Origin: Paenibacillus graminis
Lineage (GTDB): Bacteria > Bacillota > Bacilli > Paenibacillales > Paenibacillaceae
Length of the DNA stretch: 64,000 nucleotides
Direction of reading: 5' to 3'
Assembly: GCF_000758705.1 (NCBI RefSeq)
Contig: NZ_CP009287.1
Location: 5,270,001-5,334,000 of the forward strand
Shown here: positions 41,996-49,659 of the stretch, in pieces
Layout of the letters: the number at the start of each line of letters is the position of its first letter
Position numbering within the stretch: the first letter of the stretch is position 1
The notes under the pieces: model-generated
Seen by the model: the letters and a program-made list of their open reading frames with translations, nothing else
What the model was told of the DNA's origin: nothing
Database searches by the model: none
Program-made: the position numbers and the translations under genes

Positions 41996-43089
41996 GTTGT
42001 CGGCGTCGGCGTCGGTGTTGGCGTCGGTGTCGGTGTTGGTGATGCTGTTGGAGTTGGTGTCGGTGTTGGTGATGCTGTTGGAGTTGGTGTCGGCGTTGTG
42101 ATTGTTATTGATTCCACTGTACCGATACTCCTATTTGCAGTAGTGTTTGAACTCCCCCCAATGACAAATATTTGATCTTTGTACACAACAGCACTAGTCC
42201 CGCTTCTAGCTTCATTTAAATTACTATGCAACTCCCATTTATCAAGCAAAGGATTATAGAATTCTGTTGTTTTAGTTTCTGAAGTGGGGCTTACTCCCCC
42301 GACAGCATAGATTCGATCATTTACTACACCGACTGCCGGTCCTCCTCGAGGATAGTTCATGCTTGCCTTAGTATTCCATGTATCGTTCTCAGGATTATAT
42401 ACACGCAAAGTATCGTAGGAATTAAGTGATTCGTTACTAAAGACCCTTCCACCTACCAAGTAAATATTATTGTTATAAGAGACTGCGGTAGCTACATGCA
42501 CATTTCTGTCCATATTATTTTTCTCTGCCCAAGTATCATTAATTGGGTCATATTCATATACATTGTTATGCGAAACATATCTGTCTGTGAATGACAATCC
42601 CCCAAAAAGATATATTTTTCCATTATAGCTTGCTGCAGTTTGCCCCATGAGAGATGCCGGCATATTTGTCTTTTTTGTCCATGTATTAGTCGCCGGATCA
42701 TAAACTTCTACATTGTTGCTAAAAACTCCGTTGTTGACCGTGTAATAATTACCTGTGTAACCACCAAAAACATATATTTTTCCATCAACTTCAGCAAATG
42801 CAGAACCAGACCTTGGAGTTGGGATGTTTGCTTTCATCTCCCAAGTTTTGCTTTCAATATTGTACTTTTGAACATAATTGAAAGACATATCACCCCCAGA
42901 TCCACCAATAACATAGATATTTCCATTGACTTGGGCGACAGCCGCACCCGCCACAGGATGAGGTAGGTCAGCAACAACTGCCCAGCCCCCACTATTTTCT
43001 GCTGCGTTTGCTTTAGGGAATGAGAAAGATAGACCTATCAATATAGCGCATAATAACAGCATTCCCTTTTTTATAGAATCTCTTTTCAT
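41719..43089 (-). CDS. Secreted kelch-repeat protein with Pro-Thr linker and duplicated C-terminal domain
   Basis: 456 aa. Signal peptide (MLLLCAILIGLSFSFPKANA), six kelch repeats forming a beta-propeller (each with GGxxG and a W, e.g. NGNIYVIGGSGGDMSFNYVQ; DGKIYVFGGYTGN), an (SPTPTPTA)n linker, and the same C-terminal domain as the neighbouring discoidin-like protein. Propeller and discoidin modules often bind carbohydrate or protein, so this may be an adhesin. Extracellular. Its upstream region is shared with the neighbour, suggesting co-regulation. Confidence 0.82.
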   Translation of the reverse strand: MKRDSIKKGMLLLCAILIGLSFSFPKANAAENSGGWAVVADLPHPVAGAAVAQVNGNIYVIGGSGGDMSFNYVQKYNIESKTWEMKANIPTPRSGSAFAEVDGKIYVFGGYTGNYYTVNNGVFSNNVEVYDPATNTWTKKTNMPASLMGQTAASYNGKIYLFGGLSFTDRYVSHNNVYEYDPINDTWAEKNNMDRNVHVATAVSYNNNIYLVGGRVFSNESLNSYDTLRVYNPENDTWNTKASMNYPRGGPAVGVVNDRIYAVGGVSPTSETKTTEFYNPLLDKWELHSNLNEARSGTSAVVYKDQIFVIGGSSNTTANRSIGTVESITITTPTPTPTASPTPTPTPTASPTPTPTPTPTPTPTTTVTPSPTPEQPTGDRAILVVTMNTGLEKEFDLSMEEVNSFITWYESKQAGTGTASYAINKHDNNKGPFTSRKEYVIFDKILTFSVDEYSAK

Positions 43090-43143
43090 ATTAATTTCCC
43101 CCTATTTTTATGTTACTTCGTAAGGGTACTCTAAAAAATGCCA

Positions 43144-43217
43144 AACAAACAGTCTATTATTCGACATTTATTTACAATACACTTAAGGGTTATTGAGGGA
43201 ATATGTGGATTGAAGTC
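43144..43217 (-). promoter_or_regulatory. Conserved 74-bp upstream region, copy 2
   Basis: Partner of 41404-41477, 55-128 bases before the kelch gene start. Confidence 0.7.
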
Positions 43218-43271
43218 GGGGAGATGGCTTATATCATTGGGTAGGGAAAATTTCCCTGAGCACAAAAAAAG

Positions 43272-43295
43272 CCTACAATCTATATAGACTGTAGG
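43272..43295 (-). terminator. Terminator of the nuclease cassette
   Basis: CCTACAATCTA / TAGACTGTAGG with one mismatch, followed on the minus strand by CTTTTTTT; 14 bases past the nuclease stop. Confidence 0.85.
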
Positions 43296-43308
43296 GGCCT
43301 ATTAATAT

Positions 43309-44037
43309 TTAGGTTTCGTCTTCTTCTGCCGGATGTTTGGAAATGAGATCACTAACGCTCGTTTGTAATATAAGAGAGTCAATCTTTGCTTTTATTAAAT
43401 GCAAAAAGTTTGCTCCATTTGAAATCATTCTAAAATCCTCAATGTTAAAATCAATAATGGAAATTTTCTCGTCTAATCTTTCTTTTTGAAGGAACAATTT
43501 TTTAGTGAGACCTATTGCAGAATCCCAACCACCTCTTGCTGCCATACCATGAAATGAGAAGAGAAATCCGAATCTCGAAGAATTAGTACAGGTTAAAGAG
43601 TAAAGTTTCCCTACCCAAGTAACACTTATTTTTTTGTCATAATTTTTGCATTCCGATACCAAAAAACTGCTGTTAGTTTTATTTACAGGCAGGAACTTTT
43701 CAAACATTATGCCTTTGAAATTAAACTCAACAAGTTGATCTATTTCATTTGTGCTGTTCCGGATGTTGTCATGAACTTCAAAAAAACCAGATTTCTGCCA
43801 AAGAAACGAAACTAAATTTTCTAAAGCTTTACCTTTTTGTAGTGTATTGTTATCACCTTGAGTAATTTTTGTTTTAGTCACTTTCTTTTTGTTAACTTCC
43901 TCAAGGTTTTCTAGTAAGACTTTATACTCCAACATATCCTCGTCACTAAGTTTTGACAATGTATTAAAATGTTCTTCAACATCATCAATGTCTGTAAACT
44001 TCAGATAATCTAATGGTGAATAACCAGCACTACTCAT
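43309..44037 (-). CDS. Predicted PD-(D/E)XK nuclease (Mrr/restriction-like), gene C of a three-gene cassette
   Basis: 242 aa. Core motifs in the expected order: Glu73 in QKGKALENLVSFLW, Asp100 in NSTNEIDQLVEF and Glu129-x-Lys131 in FLVSECKNYDKK, followed by helix VTWVGKLYSL and strand RFGFLFSFHG, the pattern of Mrr-like restriction endonucleases. The N-terminal 65 residues are helical and acidic. Coupled to gene B by an 8-base overlap; a terminator follows. Cytoplasmic; would cleave DNA or RNA, with the target probably chosen by the partner proteins. Not recognised as part of a named defence system. Confidence 0.72.
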   Translation of the reverse strand: MSSAGYSPLDYLKFTDIDDVEEHFNTLSKLSDEDMLEYKVLLENLEEVNKKKVTKTKITQGDNNTLQKGKALENLVSFLWQKSGFFEVHDNIRNSTNEIDQLVEFNFKGIMFEKFLPVNKTNSSFLVSECKNYDKKISVTWVGKLYSLTCTNSSRFGFLFSFHGMAARGGWDSAIGLTKKLFLQKERLDEKISIIDFNIEDFRMISNGANFLHLIKAKIDSLILQTSVSDLISKHPAEEDET

Positions 44038-44401
44038 CGGTTACCACCTTAAATACAGCTACGCTGTTCTTAACGTGCTCTAACTCACAATCACATGATT
44101 CGCAGAACGTAGATTCGGGAATTTCAGCAATAGTATTGTATATTTCCCCAGTAAATTGCCCACAACGATGACAGTACATCTCAAAAACAACATTGATAAT
44201 TTTCAAACGTTTGATTATGTCCAACACCTGATACGCAACCGACATAGTGACATTTAACCGACGTATTAAGAGACCCGGATAAATAAGCTGCCCCTTTTTA
44301 TAAGTCGATAGGATCTTTAGTAACTCCTCCATCTTCCGATCCGTCAATATTTTCGAGTCGATCAAACTCGATTTTATTTTTAATAATGTAGTCGGTGACA
44401 T
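44030..44401 (-). CDS. Winged-helix plus zinc-ribbon protein, gene B of the cassette
   Basis: 123 aa. ATG 44401 follows GGAGAAG by 7 bases although it lies 103 bases inside gene A; a later ATG (44332) is possible but has no spaced ribosome-binding site. Residues 25-75 look like a winged helix (QLIYPGLLIRRLNVTMSVAY QVL). A zinc ribbon follows: Cys77-x2-Cys80 in YCHRCG and Cys100-x2-Cys103 in FCESCDC. Probably recognises nucleic acid for the nuclease. No named family. Confidence 0.65.
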   Translation of the reverse strand: MSPTTLLKIKSSLIDSKILTDRKMEELLKILSTYKKGQLIYPGLLIRRLNVTMSVAYQVLDIIKRLKIINVVFEMYCHRCGQFTGEIYNTIAEIPESTFCESCDCELEHVKNSVAVFKVVTDE

Positions 44402-45488
44402 TATTCATCTTCTCCATATTGGATTGTTGTCCATAATACTGCAAAAAACTATACTCTTGATTTAGGTAATCATGCTTAAATTTCACTGTAGTACTCTTGC
44501 CTTTATCTGTATCTTTCCAAATCAATGCAATCCAAGGCAAGCTCGCGTTTGTCTCTATTTCTGCTATAAACCCATCGAGAAGTTGCTTTATCTCTGAGCT
44601 TTTCTCAAAAAGCTCCTCATTGGCTCTAATTAATTCCTTAAGTTCACCAAGCAAGGGAAGGATATAATTTTCATTAGCCCCTGCGTCGAGAACAGCTTTA
44701 CCACCATTAGGTAAACTCATTGACTGCGAGTGTACACTTACTTCGTCTTGTTCAAGGGTTTTTATGTAGTCGATTACGGCCGGAAAATTGATATTTTCAA
44801 ATTGGCAATTCAATTTCCCTTTAAACCAATTTAACACAAGTTCGATCTGTTGAGTGTAAAAAAAATCGTCATCTTGAAAATAAGGCTTGACTCTATCCAT
44901 TCTAATTTCTACGACATTAAGGTGTTTATGATAAACAGCTATGATAGGGTACTTGTACTGTTTCTTTGTTTCTGTATTTGGAGGGAAGCCTGAAAGAAGC
45001 CGACTGAATTTGAACATAATGATATTTCCAATGGAGTATTGGGTTGGAATAATTGAAGTAAACCTCTTTTCATCAAACACGTAGTCATTGGGTCGATTGG
45101 CTGAAAAAAAATCAACGCTTTCGCCAGATTTGAGTCGGACATCAATAAGACTTTCGTCAATTTCAGTAAGAGAAAACAAGACTGCGAATTTATATGATTT
45201 TAAAAATTCGTCCTTTTCTATGTGCCTAACCACCGTTTGAGCCCTTGCGATACCTTCTGAGAGTTGAAGTCCTTCATCTTCTATATCAGATAAATCCAAG
45301 ACAGATTTACCTCTCACCATTGTCTTACTCTTTTTAAGACGTACAACATCACCTTTTTCCATTTCTTTCAACAATTTAGCGCGAGCATATTTCGGATAAC
45401 TTTCACTTACTGTTGAAGAAAGTATTTGCGAATAATTTGTTACGTTTTCTGGTATCTCCTGCGTCTCATTGTTAGGATGTTCTGTCAT
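44298..45488 (-). CDS. Unknown protein, gene A of the nuclease cassette
   Basis: 396 aa from ATG 45488 (AGGTGAG upstream; an in-frame GTG 9 bases earlier overlaps that site). Not recognised. Predicted mixed alpha/beta: a basic patch VVRLKKSKTMVRGKSV, beta-rich centre (FAVLFSLTEIDESLIDVRLK; YPIIAVYHKHLNVVEIRMDR) and a helical segment LGELKELIRANEELFEKSSE near residue 280. No Walker A motif, no membrane segment. Largest and first gene of the cassette; it may be the sensor or the target-recognition subunit. Inference from context only. Confidence 0.6.
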   Translation of the reverse strand: MTEHPNNETQEIPENVTNYSQILSSTVSESYPKYARAKLLKEMEKGDVVRLKKSKTMVRGKSVLDLSDIEDEGLQLSEGIARAQTVVRHIEKDEFLKSYKFAVLFSLTEIDESLIDVRLKSGESVDFFSANRPNDYVFDEKRFTSIIPTQYSIGNIIMFKFSRLLSGFPPNTETKKQYKYPIIAVYHKHLNVVEIRMDRVKPYFQDDDFFYTQQIELVLNWFKGKLNCQFENINFPAVIDYIKTLEQDEVSVHSQSMSLPNGGKAVLDAGANENYILPLLGELKELIRANEELFEKSSEIKQLLDGFIAEIETNASLPWIALIWKDTDKGKSTTVKFKHDYLNQEYSFLQYYGQQSNMEKMNNVTDYIIKNKIEFDRLENIDGSEDGGVTKDPIDL

Positions 45489-45611
45489 TAATCTCACCTA
45501 TCATTAGTATATTTGGGATATTCCACCTAAAATATACCATCTAAGCTTAAGGAAGGATATGGTTTTCTTATTTATTTGCCCACCAGCTTAAGCCAGTGGG
45601 CAAATGTACAT

Positions 45612-45827
45612 CTAGTCCTTATCAGTATATCCCTTGCCTGCCTCCGGGTTGCTTACAATCCCCAGTACTACCAGGATGCCCAAGACCGCATTAACTGCCG
45701 CTGTCACCTCGTCATACTTCTCCGGCGCCAGTTGAAACCCGAAGATCGCTCCAACGGTCTGCACTCCCAGCAGCACTGCTGCCGTCAAAGATACCCACAA
45801 GCCACGATTCCGCCATTTGCTGTTCAT
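45612..45827 (-). CDS. Phage holin, phi LC3-like family
   Basis: 71 aa. Two membrane segments (GLWVSLTAAVLLGVQTVGAI; AAVNAVLGILVVLGIVSN) and a charged tail. The start MNSKWRNRGLWVSLTAAVLL is characteristic of the small LC3-type holins. TAATG overlap with the amidase stop. A second holin-like gene lies upstream of the amidase, so one may be a regulator of the other. Forms membrane pores late in infection. Confidence 0.85.
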   Translation of the reverse strand: MNSKWRNRGLWVSLTAAVLLGVQTVGAIFGFQLAPEKYDEVTAAVNAVLGILVVLGIVSNPEAGKGYTDKD

Positions 45828-46546
45828 TATTTAGCCCCCTTGGTTGTGAGTGTGGCCGTCTTCGTTACGTTGTTCCAATTCACCTTAGCGCCGAGCGCCT
45901 CGCCTACGGCAGCCAACGGAACATATACTCTACCCTCAATCAAAACGCTATCGTCCGCCAATCTGTTACCGTTGACTACTGTTCCTGCCTTATCCACTTT
46001 CATGTCTTCATCCTCCTTTGTTTTTAACGCGGCATATAATCGGCTCCACGGAAATTTGGGTCCGGGGCAGTGTGGCTTTCGAACCGGGTCCACCTGAAAA
46101 TGTCCAATGACATGCCGCTCGTCCAGAGCTATAGGCTTGCCGTAGAGGCGCTTAACCTCAGCGCTGATATATTTGTGCAGCCATACCGTAGCGGCGAACT
46201 GCGCCTGTGTGAGCGTCCCGTCCGTGCCCTCATGCTCAATGCTGACGGTGTATTTGTTTGGGTTTGTGGGCGATTGCTCCTTTATTAGTGGCGCTGTTGC
46301 TTTTGCGATTGAAGCGACTGACAATCCATTCGCCCAGGCCATGAGGTCAATCGGTACATACTGATGGATCTCTCCGGCCTTGGATACGCCAAAATGAGCG
46401 CTGCTCTGTTCGTTGCCTGACGATGTAAACCAGGCATCCATGCTGCTCATGGTGCCGCTGCTGATATGGTCCACGATTGCAATCGGAGCGTGACCGTCCC
46501 GGCTGCTGCTGTTGGTATACTTGTTGCCTTTTTGAATGATATTCAT
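45827..46546 (-). CDS. Phage N-acetylmuramoyl-L-alanine amidase with C-terminal stalk-type domain
   Basis: 239 aa from ATG 46546, 5 bases after AGGAGG. N-terminal amidase_2 zinc fold: IAIVDHISSG (His), YTVSIEHEGTDGTLTQ, RHVIGHFQVDPVRKPHCPGP (His and Cys ligands). Residues ~190-239 form a copper-amine-oxidase-N-like (stalk) domain (RVYVPLAAVGEALGAKVNWN), a frequent wall-associated add-on in Paenibacillus proteins. Cuts peptidoglycan for host lysis. Between two holin genes. Confidence 0.9.
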   Translation of the reverse strand: MNIIQKGNKYTNSSSRDGHAPIAIVDHISSGTMSSMDAWFTSSGNEQSSAHFGVSKAGEIHQYVPIDLMAWANGLSVASIAKATAPLIKEQSPTNPNKYTVSIEHEGTDGTLTQAQFAATVWLHKYISAEVKRLYGKPIALDERHVIGHFQVDPVRKPHCPGPKFPWSRLYAALKTKEDEDMKVDKAGTVVNGNRLADDSVLIEGRVYVPLAAVGEALGAKVNWNNVTKTATLTTKGAK

Positions 46547-46556
46547 ATGAACCTCC

Positions 46557-47066
46557 TTATGCTGATTGGTCATTGTCTGGATGCTCCGGCTTGGCCGGGT
46601 TGTTCTTGGCCTTATCCTCCGAAAGCTGTAGTAAAAAGTCTTTCATGACTTGCGGCAACGGCACACCGATAACGCCAAAATTTTCAATAACCGATAATCC
46701 TTCGCGGCCGGCATAAAAAAGGATCGCAGCCATCCGGAATACCGGCGCTCCAGGCTGCACCCAATCGTCCACCAGCGCTGCCAAGCCGACAACAAAAAGG
46801 ACGGTTACCTTTCGGATACCGCCCCAGAACATAATGTCACTGCTGACCGTCTTGGTCTTGATTGCCCCCGCTACGCCGCTGGCATAATCAGCAAGCATAA
46901 GCACGATAAGCAATTCCAACGGTTTGTCGTACCCTCCCAACCAACCCGCAGCCATAGCAAGCAGTCCGGCCCCCGCACTCGTTACGCCCGTAGCTATCTC
47001 CCGTGTGCCAGAGCCTACGGCAGCTGTGTAGACCGTAGTAACGATATTTTTAATATGATTGAGCAT
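46557..47066 (-). CDS. Phage holin, toxin-secretion/phage-lysis family
   Basis: 169 aa. Three or four membrane segments (GAGLLAMAAGWLGGY; LELLIVLMLADYASGVAGAI; VTVLFVVGLAALVDDW). The ADYASGVAGAIKTKTVSSDI motif and the late FYAGREGLSVIENFGVIGVP are diagnostic for the TcdE-type holin family. First gene of the lysis cassette, preceded by a tandem terminator module. Confidence 0.9.
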   Translation of the reverse strand: MLNHIKNIVTTVYTAAVGSGTREIATGVTSAGAGLLAMAAGWLGGYDKPLELLIVLMLADYASGVAGAIKTKTVSSDIMFWGGIRKVTVLFVVGLAALVDDWVQPGAPVFRMAAILFYAGREGLSVIENFGVIGVPLPQVMKDFLLQLSEDKAKNNPAKPEHPDNDQSA

Positions 47067-47101
47067 TCCCCCTGCTCCCCTCTATTTCTAATGTAAAAAA
47101 G

Positions 47102-47148
47102 TAGCCCCCGGGGATCCGAGGGCAAAATAAAAACGCCTCTATGGGCGT
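47102..47148 (-). terminator. Tandem terminator module, copy A
   Basis: On the minus strand CGCC CATAGA GGCG TTTTTATTTT, then GCCCTCGG ATCC CCGGGGGC and TTTTTT after two bases. Same two-hairpin design and partly identical sequence as copies at 47936 and 51897. Confidence 0.8.
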
Positions 47149-47178
47149 CGATGATGTGTTGTTATTATGAAATAAAGA

Positions 47179-47204
47179 AGCACCTCTTATGAAAAAGAGG
47201 TGCT
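47179..47204 (-). terminator. Terminator of the secreted-protein gene
   Basis: AGCACCTCTT / AAGAGGTGCT, perfect 10-base stem, 20 bases after the stop codon. Confidence 0.8.
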
Positions 47205-47223
47205 GGTGTTTTTGCTAATTAAA

Positions 47224-47730
47224 TTAATCGTAAACTGCAAAATTTAAACGATATGCAGGAGCAGTCGTAAAATTTGGTGCATCAACAACTAGATATACAG
47301 TTGCCCCTGGAGGGACCATAACATTTGAAAACAATTGTCCCTCGGCAGTACCTGCTTGAGCAGTATAAAGCGGTCCGAGTTCGTTCTGATTAATATAACT
47401 AACAATCAAGCCTGCTCTAGTAGGTCCGTTTCCACTCATTCCACCAATGCGAGGCACCACTCTTTTATAGCTAGATGATGTATTGGTCCATTTAAACCAG
47501 TCCTGATCCGTTGGGCTTTGTATAAAAAGATCGTAAATAGCACCTCCACCATCATTGAGGACAATAGATACTGCCGTTGCGCGAGTATCTCCAACACCTA
47601 CAATATAAGGTGTCACTGTACCAGTAGGAGCAATTTCAGTTGAATTAACATCTTCGGCAAATGCGGAAGCCGATGGTACCATAACTACTGCAGAGATAAG
47701 AAGTACAGAAAGAAGCTTTTTAATTTTCAC
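47224..47730 (-). CDS. Secreted protein of unknown function
   Basis: 168 aa. Signal peptide MKIKKLLSVLLISAVVMVPS with cleavage after SAFA. The mature part is beta-rich (TRATAVSIVLNDGGGAIYDL FIQSPTDQDWFKW; VMVPPGATVYLVVDAPN), resembling pre-peptidase C-type domains that follow secreted enzymes. Bounded by terminators on both sides, like an independently acquired cargo gene inside the late operon. Confidence 0.7.
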   Translation of the reverse strand: MKIKKLLSVLLISAVVMVPSASAFAEDVNSTEIAPTGTVTPYIVGVGDTRATAVSIVLNDGGGAIYDLFIQSPTDQDWFKWTNTSSSYKRVVPRIGGMSGNGPTRAGLIVSYINQNELGPLYTAQAGTAEGQLFSNVMVPPGATVYLVVDAPNFTTAPAYRLNFAVYD

Positions 47731-47935
47731 TATTCTTCCGCCCTTCGATACATTTGTTAATCGGCCGACTACATAGTAAATATTACCTTAATTCCCATCT
47801 AGATAGTATAGTCCAAAAGATGCCAAATCTTTATTTTTATCAGCACAATAAATTTGTTAGATATTGGTGAAAAACAGATATAGAAGTCAATTTCTGTTTT
47901 CTATCCTTTTCTATGCATTTATAATGTAGGGAGAA

Positions 47936-47984
47936 AGCCCCCGGACATTGTCCGAGGGCAAAATAAAAACGCCTTGAATCGGCG
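47936..47984 (-). terminator. Tandem terminator module, copy B
   Basis: Same arrangement as copies A and C, sharing CCGAGGGCAAAATAAAAACG with them; 20 bases after the stop of the 69-aa gene. Confidence 0.8.
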
Positions 47985-48004
47985 CTGTGTAGGTTTGCTT
48001 CTCA

Positions 48005-48214
48005 CTAAGTTGATTCTTTCAACTTTTCTTTTGGTTCCGGTTCTTCTTTAGGTTGTATCGCGGCCAACATTTCACCGACTGTATGATCTACCTTCTCTAG
48101 AATTTCATGTTGACGACCCGGGTAGAAGCTAAGAACTGAAATAATGGTTTCAATGAGTTCATCTGCTGGTTTTGTGAGATCAATCGACAGCTCGATCTTC
48201 TTTACAACCGTCAA
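48005..48214 (-). CDS. Small hypothetical prophage protein, 69 aa
   Basis: TTG start 8 bases after AAGGAGG. KKIELSIDLTKPADELIETI, with a charged Glu/Lys/Pro tail. No domain recognised; lies in the late operon between terminators. Confidence 0.65.
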   Translation of the reverse strand: MTVVKKIELSIDLTKPADELIETIISVLSFYPGRQHEILEKVDHTVGEMLAAIQPKEEPEPKEKLKEST

Positions 48215-48242
48215 TGGTATTCCTCCTTCCGGACAACAGTAA

Positions 48243-48268
48243 AAGGCCTCTCCGTAAGAGAGACCTTC
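48243..48268 (-). terminator. Hairpin before the 69-aa gene
   Basis: AAGGCCTCTC / GAGAGACCTT with one mismatch; on the minus strand followed by TTTTACTGTT. Confidence 0.6.
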
Positions 48269-48437
48269 TTAGTTATAGGATATAGTAGTTTATATGCTGT
48301 ATTACTACGGGTTTATTTTAGCATCATCAATCGTTGTTTGTGTACCAGCTATGCATAATTCAACAACTATGATGCTTGGTTACTTTGGCAGAAGATTCAA
48401 ATCCTTTCGAGGGAATAAAAAGATTCCTAAAAAAGAC

Positions 48438-49040
48438 TCAAAGTTCATCACCATATAGTTCATTTTCCCCTCCGGCATTCTTATAGGCCGAGAGAACTTT
48501 CTGCATTGCCTGTTTCTGTCGTTTACTCAAAACTATGTCTTCCTGGTACAATCCCCCTCCAATACATCGCACAATTGTTTTCTCAGCATTAGCCATAGCC
48601 TTTATCATTTTTAAATCATCAAGATAAACATCACTATCATAAACTTCCTGAACAGTGGTGTAAGAAAAGGACTTTTGTATTAAATTATCTGCATGATTAA
48701 TTTCAAAGATTTGTCCATCAGCATTTATCTTAATCCACCTTGTGTTGATCTGAGCTGTACCGATATAATTAACTACAAATCTAAGATCTGAGACAATACC
48801 TTCTTTATTTTTGATAAAGTAAACGTAAGCATCACTTTTACCTATGTTATCTATGGTTGTTTGTGCATAATATGCCGAGAATTCTTCTACCTCGTCCCTT
48901 TTTTCAATCAGACCAGATAACGCTTTTTTGACTTCTTCGGGTGATTTCGTAGGTTTAGGTGGTGTATTATTCGCCACATTTGAAGAGCACGCGGTTAAGA
49001 AAATGGCAGCAAAGAATAGTAGTAATAGTCTCCTTCTCAT
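48438..49040 (-). CDS. Prophage-encoded lipoprotein of unknown function
   Basis: 200 aa. Lipoprotein signal MRRRLLLLFFAAIFLTACSS (cysteine 18), then a Thr/Pro linker and an alpha/beta body (SDAYVYFIKNKEGIVSDLRF; MANAEKTIVRCIGGGLYQED). Could be a superinfection-exclusion lipoprotein, a known role of such phage genes, but nothing specific shows it. Starts one base after the stop of the upstream gene. Confidence 0.7.
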   Translation of the reverse strand: MRRRLLLLFFAAIFLTACSSNVANNTPPKPTKSPEEVKKALSGLIEKRDEVEEFSAYYAQTTIDNIGKSDAYVYFIKNKEGIVSDLRFVVNYIGTAQINTRWIKINADGQIFEINHADNLIQKSFSYTTVQEVYDSDVYLDDLKMIKAMANAEKTIVRCIGGGLYQEDIVLSKRQKQAMQKVLSAYKNAGGENELYGDEL

Positions 49041-49041
49041 T

Positions 49042-49593
49042 CTACTTCAGCAACGCGGCAATCTTCGCATCAAGATCTGTAAGTTGTTGTTGGAGTGTGG
49101 ACAGTTCAGTTTTGCGTTGCTCCAGAATAGACTTATATGAATCAACAGTACCTTGAACCTGTTGGGCCAATGCACTGTTTGTACTTAAGTCTTTGACCTG
49201 TGCTTCATAAAGAGGTATCACATTCGTTTCCAGGTCAGTAATATTTGCCTTTTTTTGCTCAATGACTGCACTTACCTTTTCTCGCTCAACCTGCAAATCA
49301 GCAACACTTTTCTGCTCAGACGTCGCCGTTGCTGACGACCCTTGGTTTGTTTCACTCATAATAATTTTCTTCCCTTCTACTTTAAGCCCGGCACCAGTGG
49401 CCTCTGCGACAGCGCGGACCGGTGCGTAAGCTGAACCGTTTATAATAACTGCTTCAGCTACCTTCTTTCCGTTCTTCTCAATAGTGTAGACTCCCGACAC
49501 TTTTTTTCCAATTAAGCTGACTGATTCCGCAAAAACAGACGCTCCTCCAAATAATAACGCCCCGACGATTACACCGGAAACAAACTTTTTCAA
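49042..49593 (-). CDS. Secreted stalk-domain protein with coiled coil
   Basis: 183 aa from TTG 49593, 7 bases after AAGGGGTG. Signal peptide (KKFVSGVIVGALLFGGASVF AES), a copper-amine-oxidase-N-like domain (AVIINGSAYAPVRAVAEATG) and a ~90-residue coiled coil (VADLQVEREKVSAVIEQKKA; ILEQRKTELSTLQQQLTDL). The same stalk domain type is found on the amidase, hinting at a common wall ligand. Probably a surface protein made by lysogens. Confidence 0.75.
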   Translation of the reverse strand: MKKFVSGVIVGALLFGGASVFAESVSLIGKKVSGVYTIEKNGKKVAEAVIINGSAYAPVRAVAEATGAGLKVEGKKIIMSETNQGSSATATSEQKSVADLQVEREKVSAVIEQKKANITDLETNVIPLYEAQVKDLSTNSALAQQVQGTVDSYKSILEQRKTELSTLQQQLTDLDAKIAALLK

Positions 49594-49659
49594 TGTAAGC
49601 ACCCCTTTGGTAAAGATTTCTACTCTTATTATCGTCATAGAACGATAAAAGTTTCAAGC

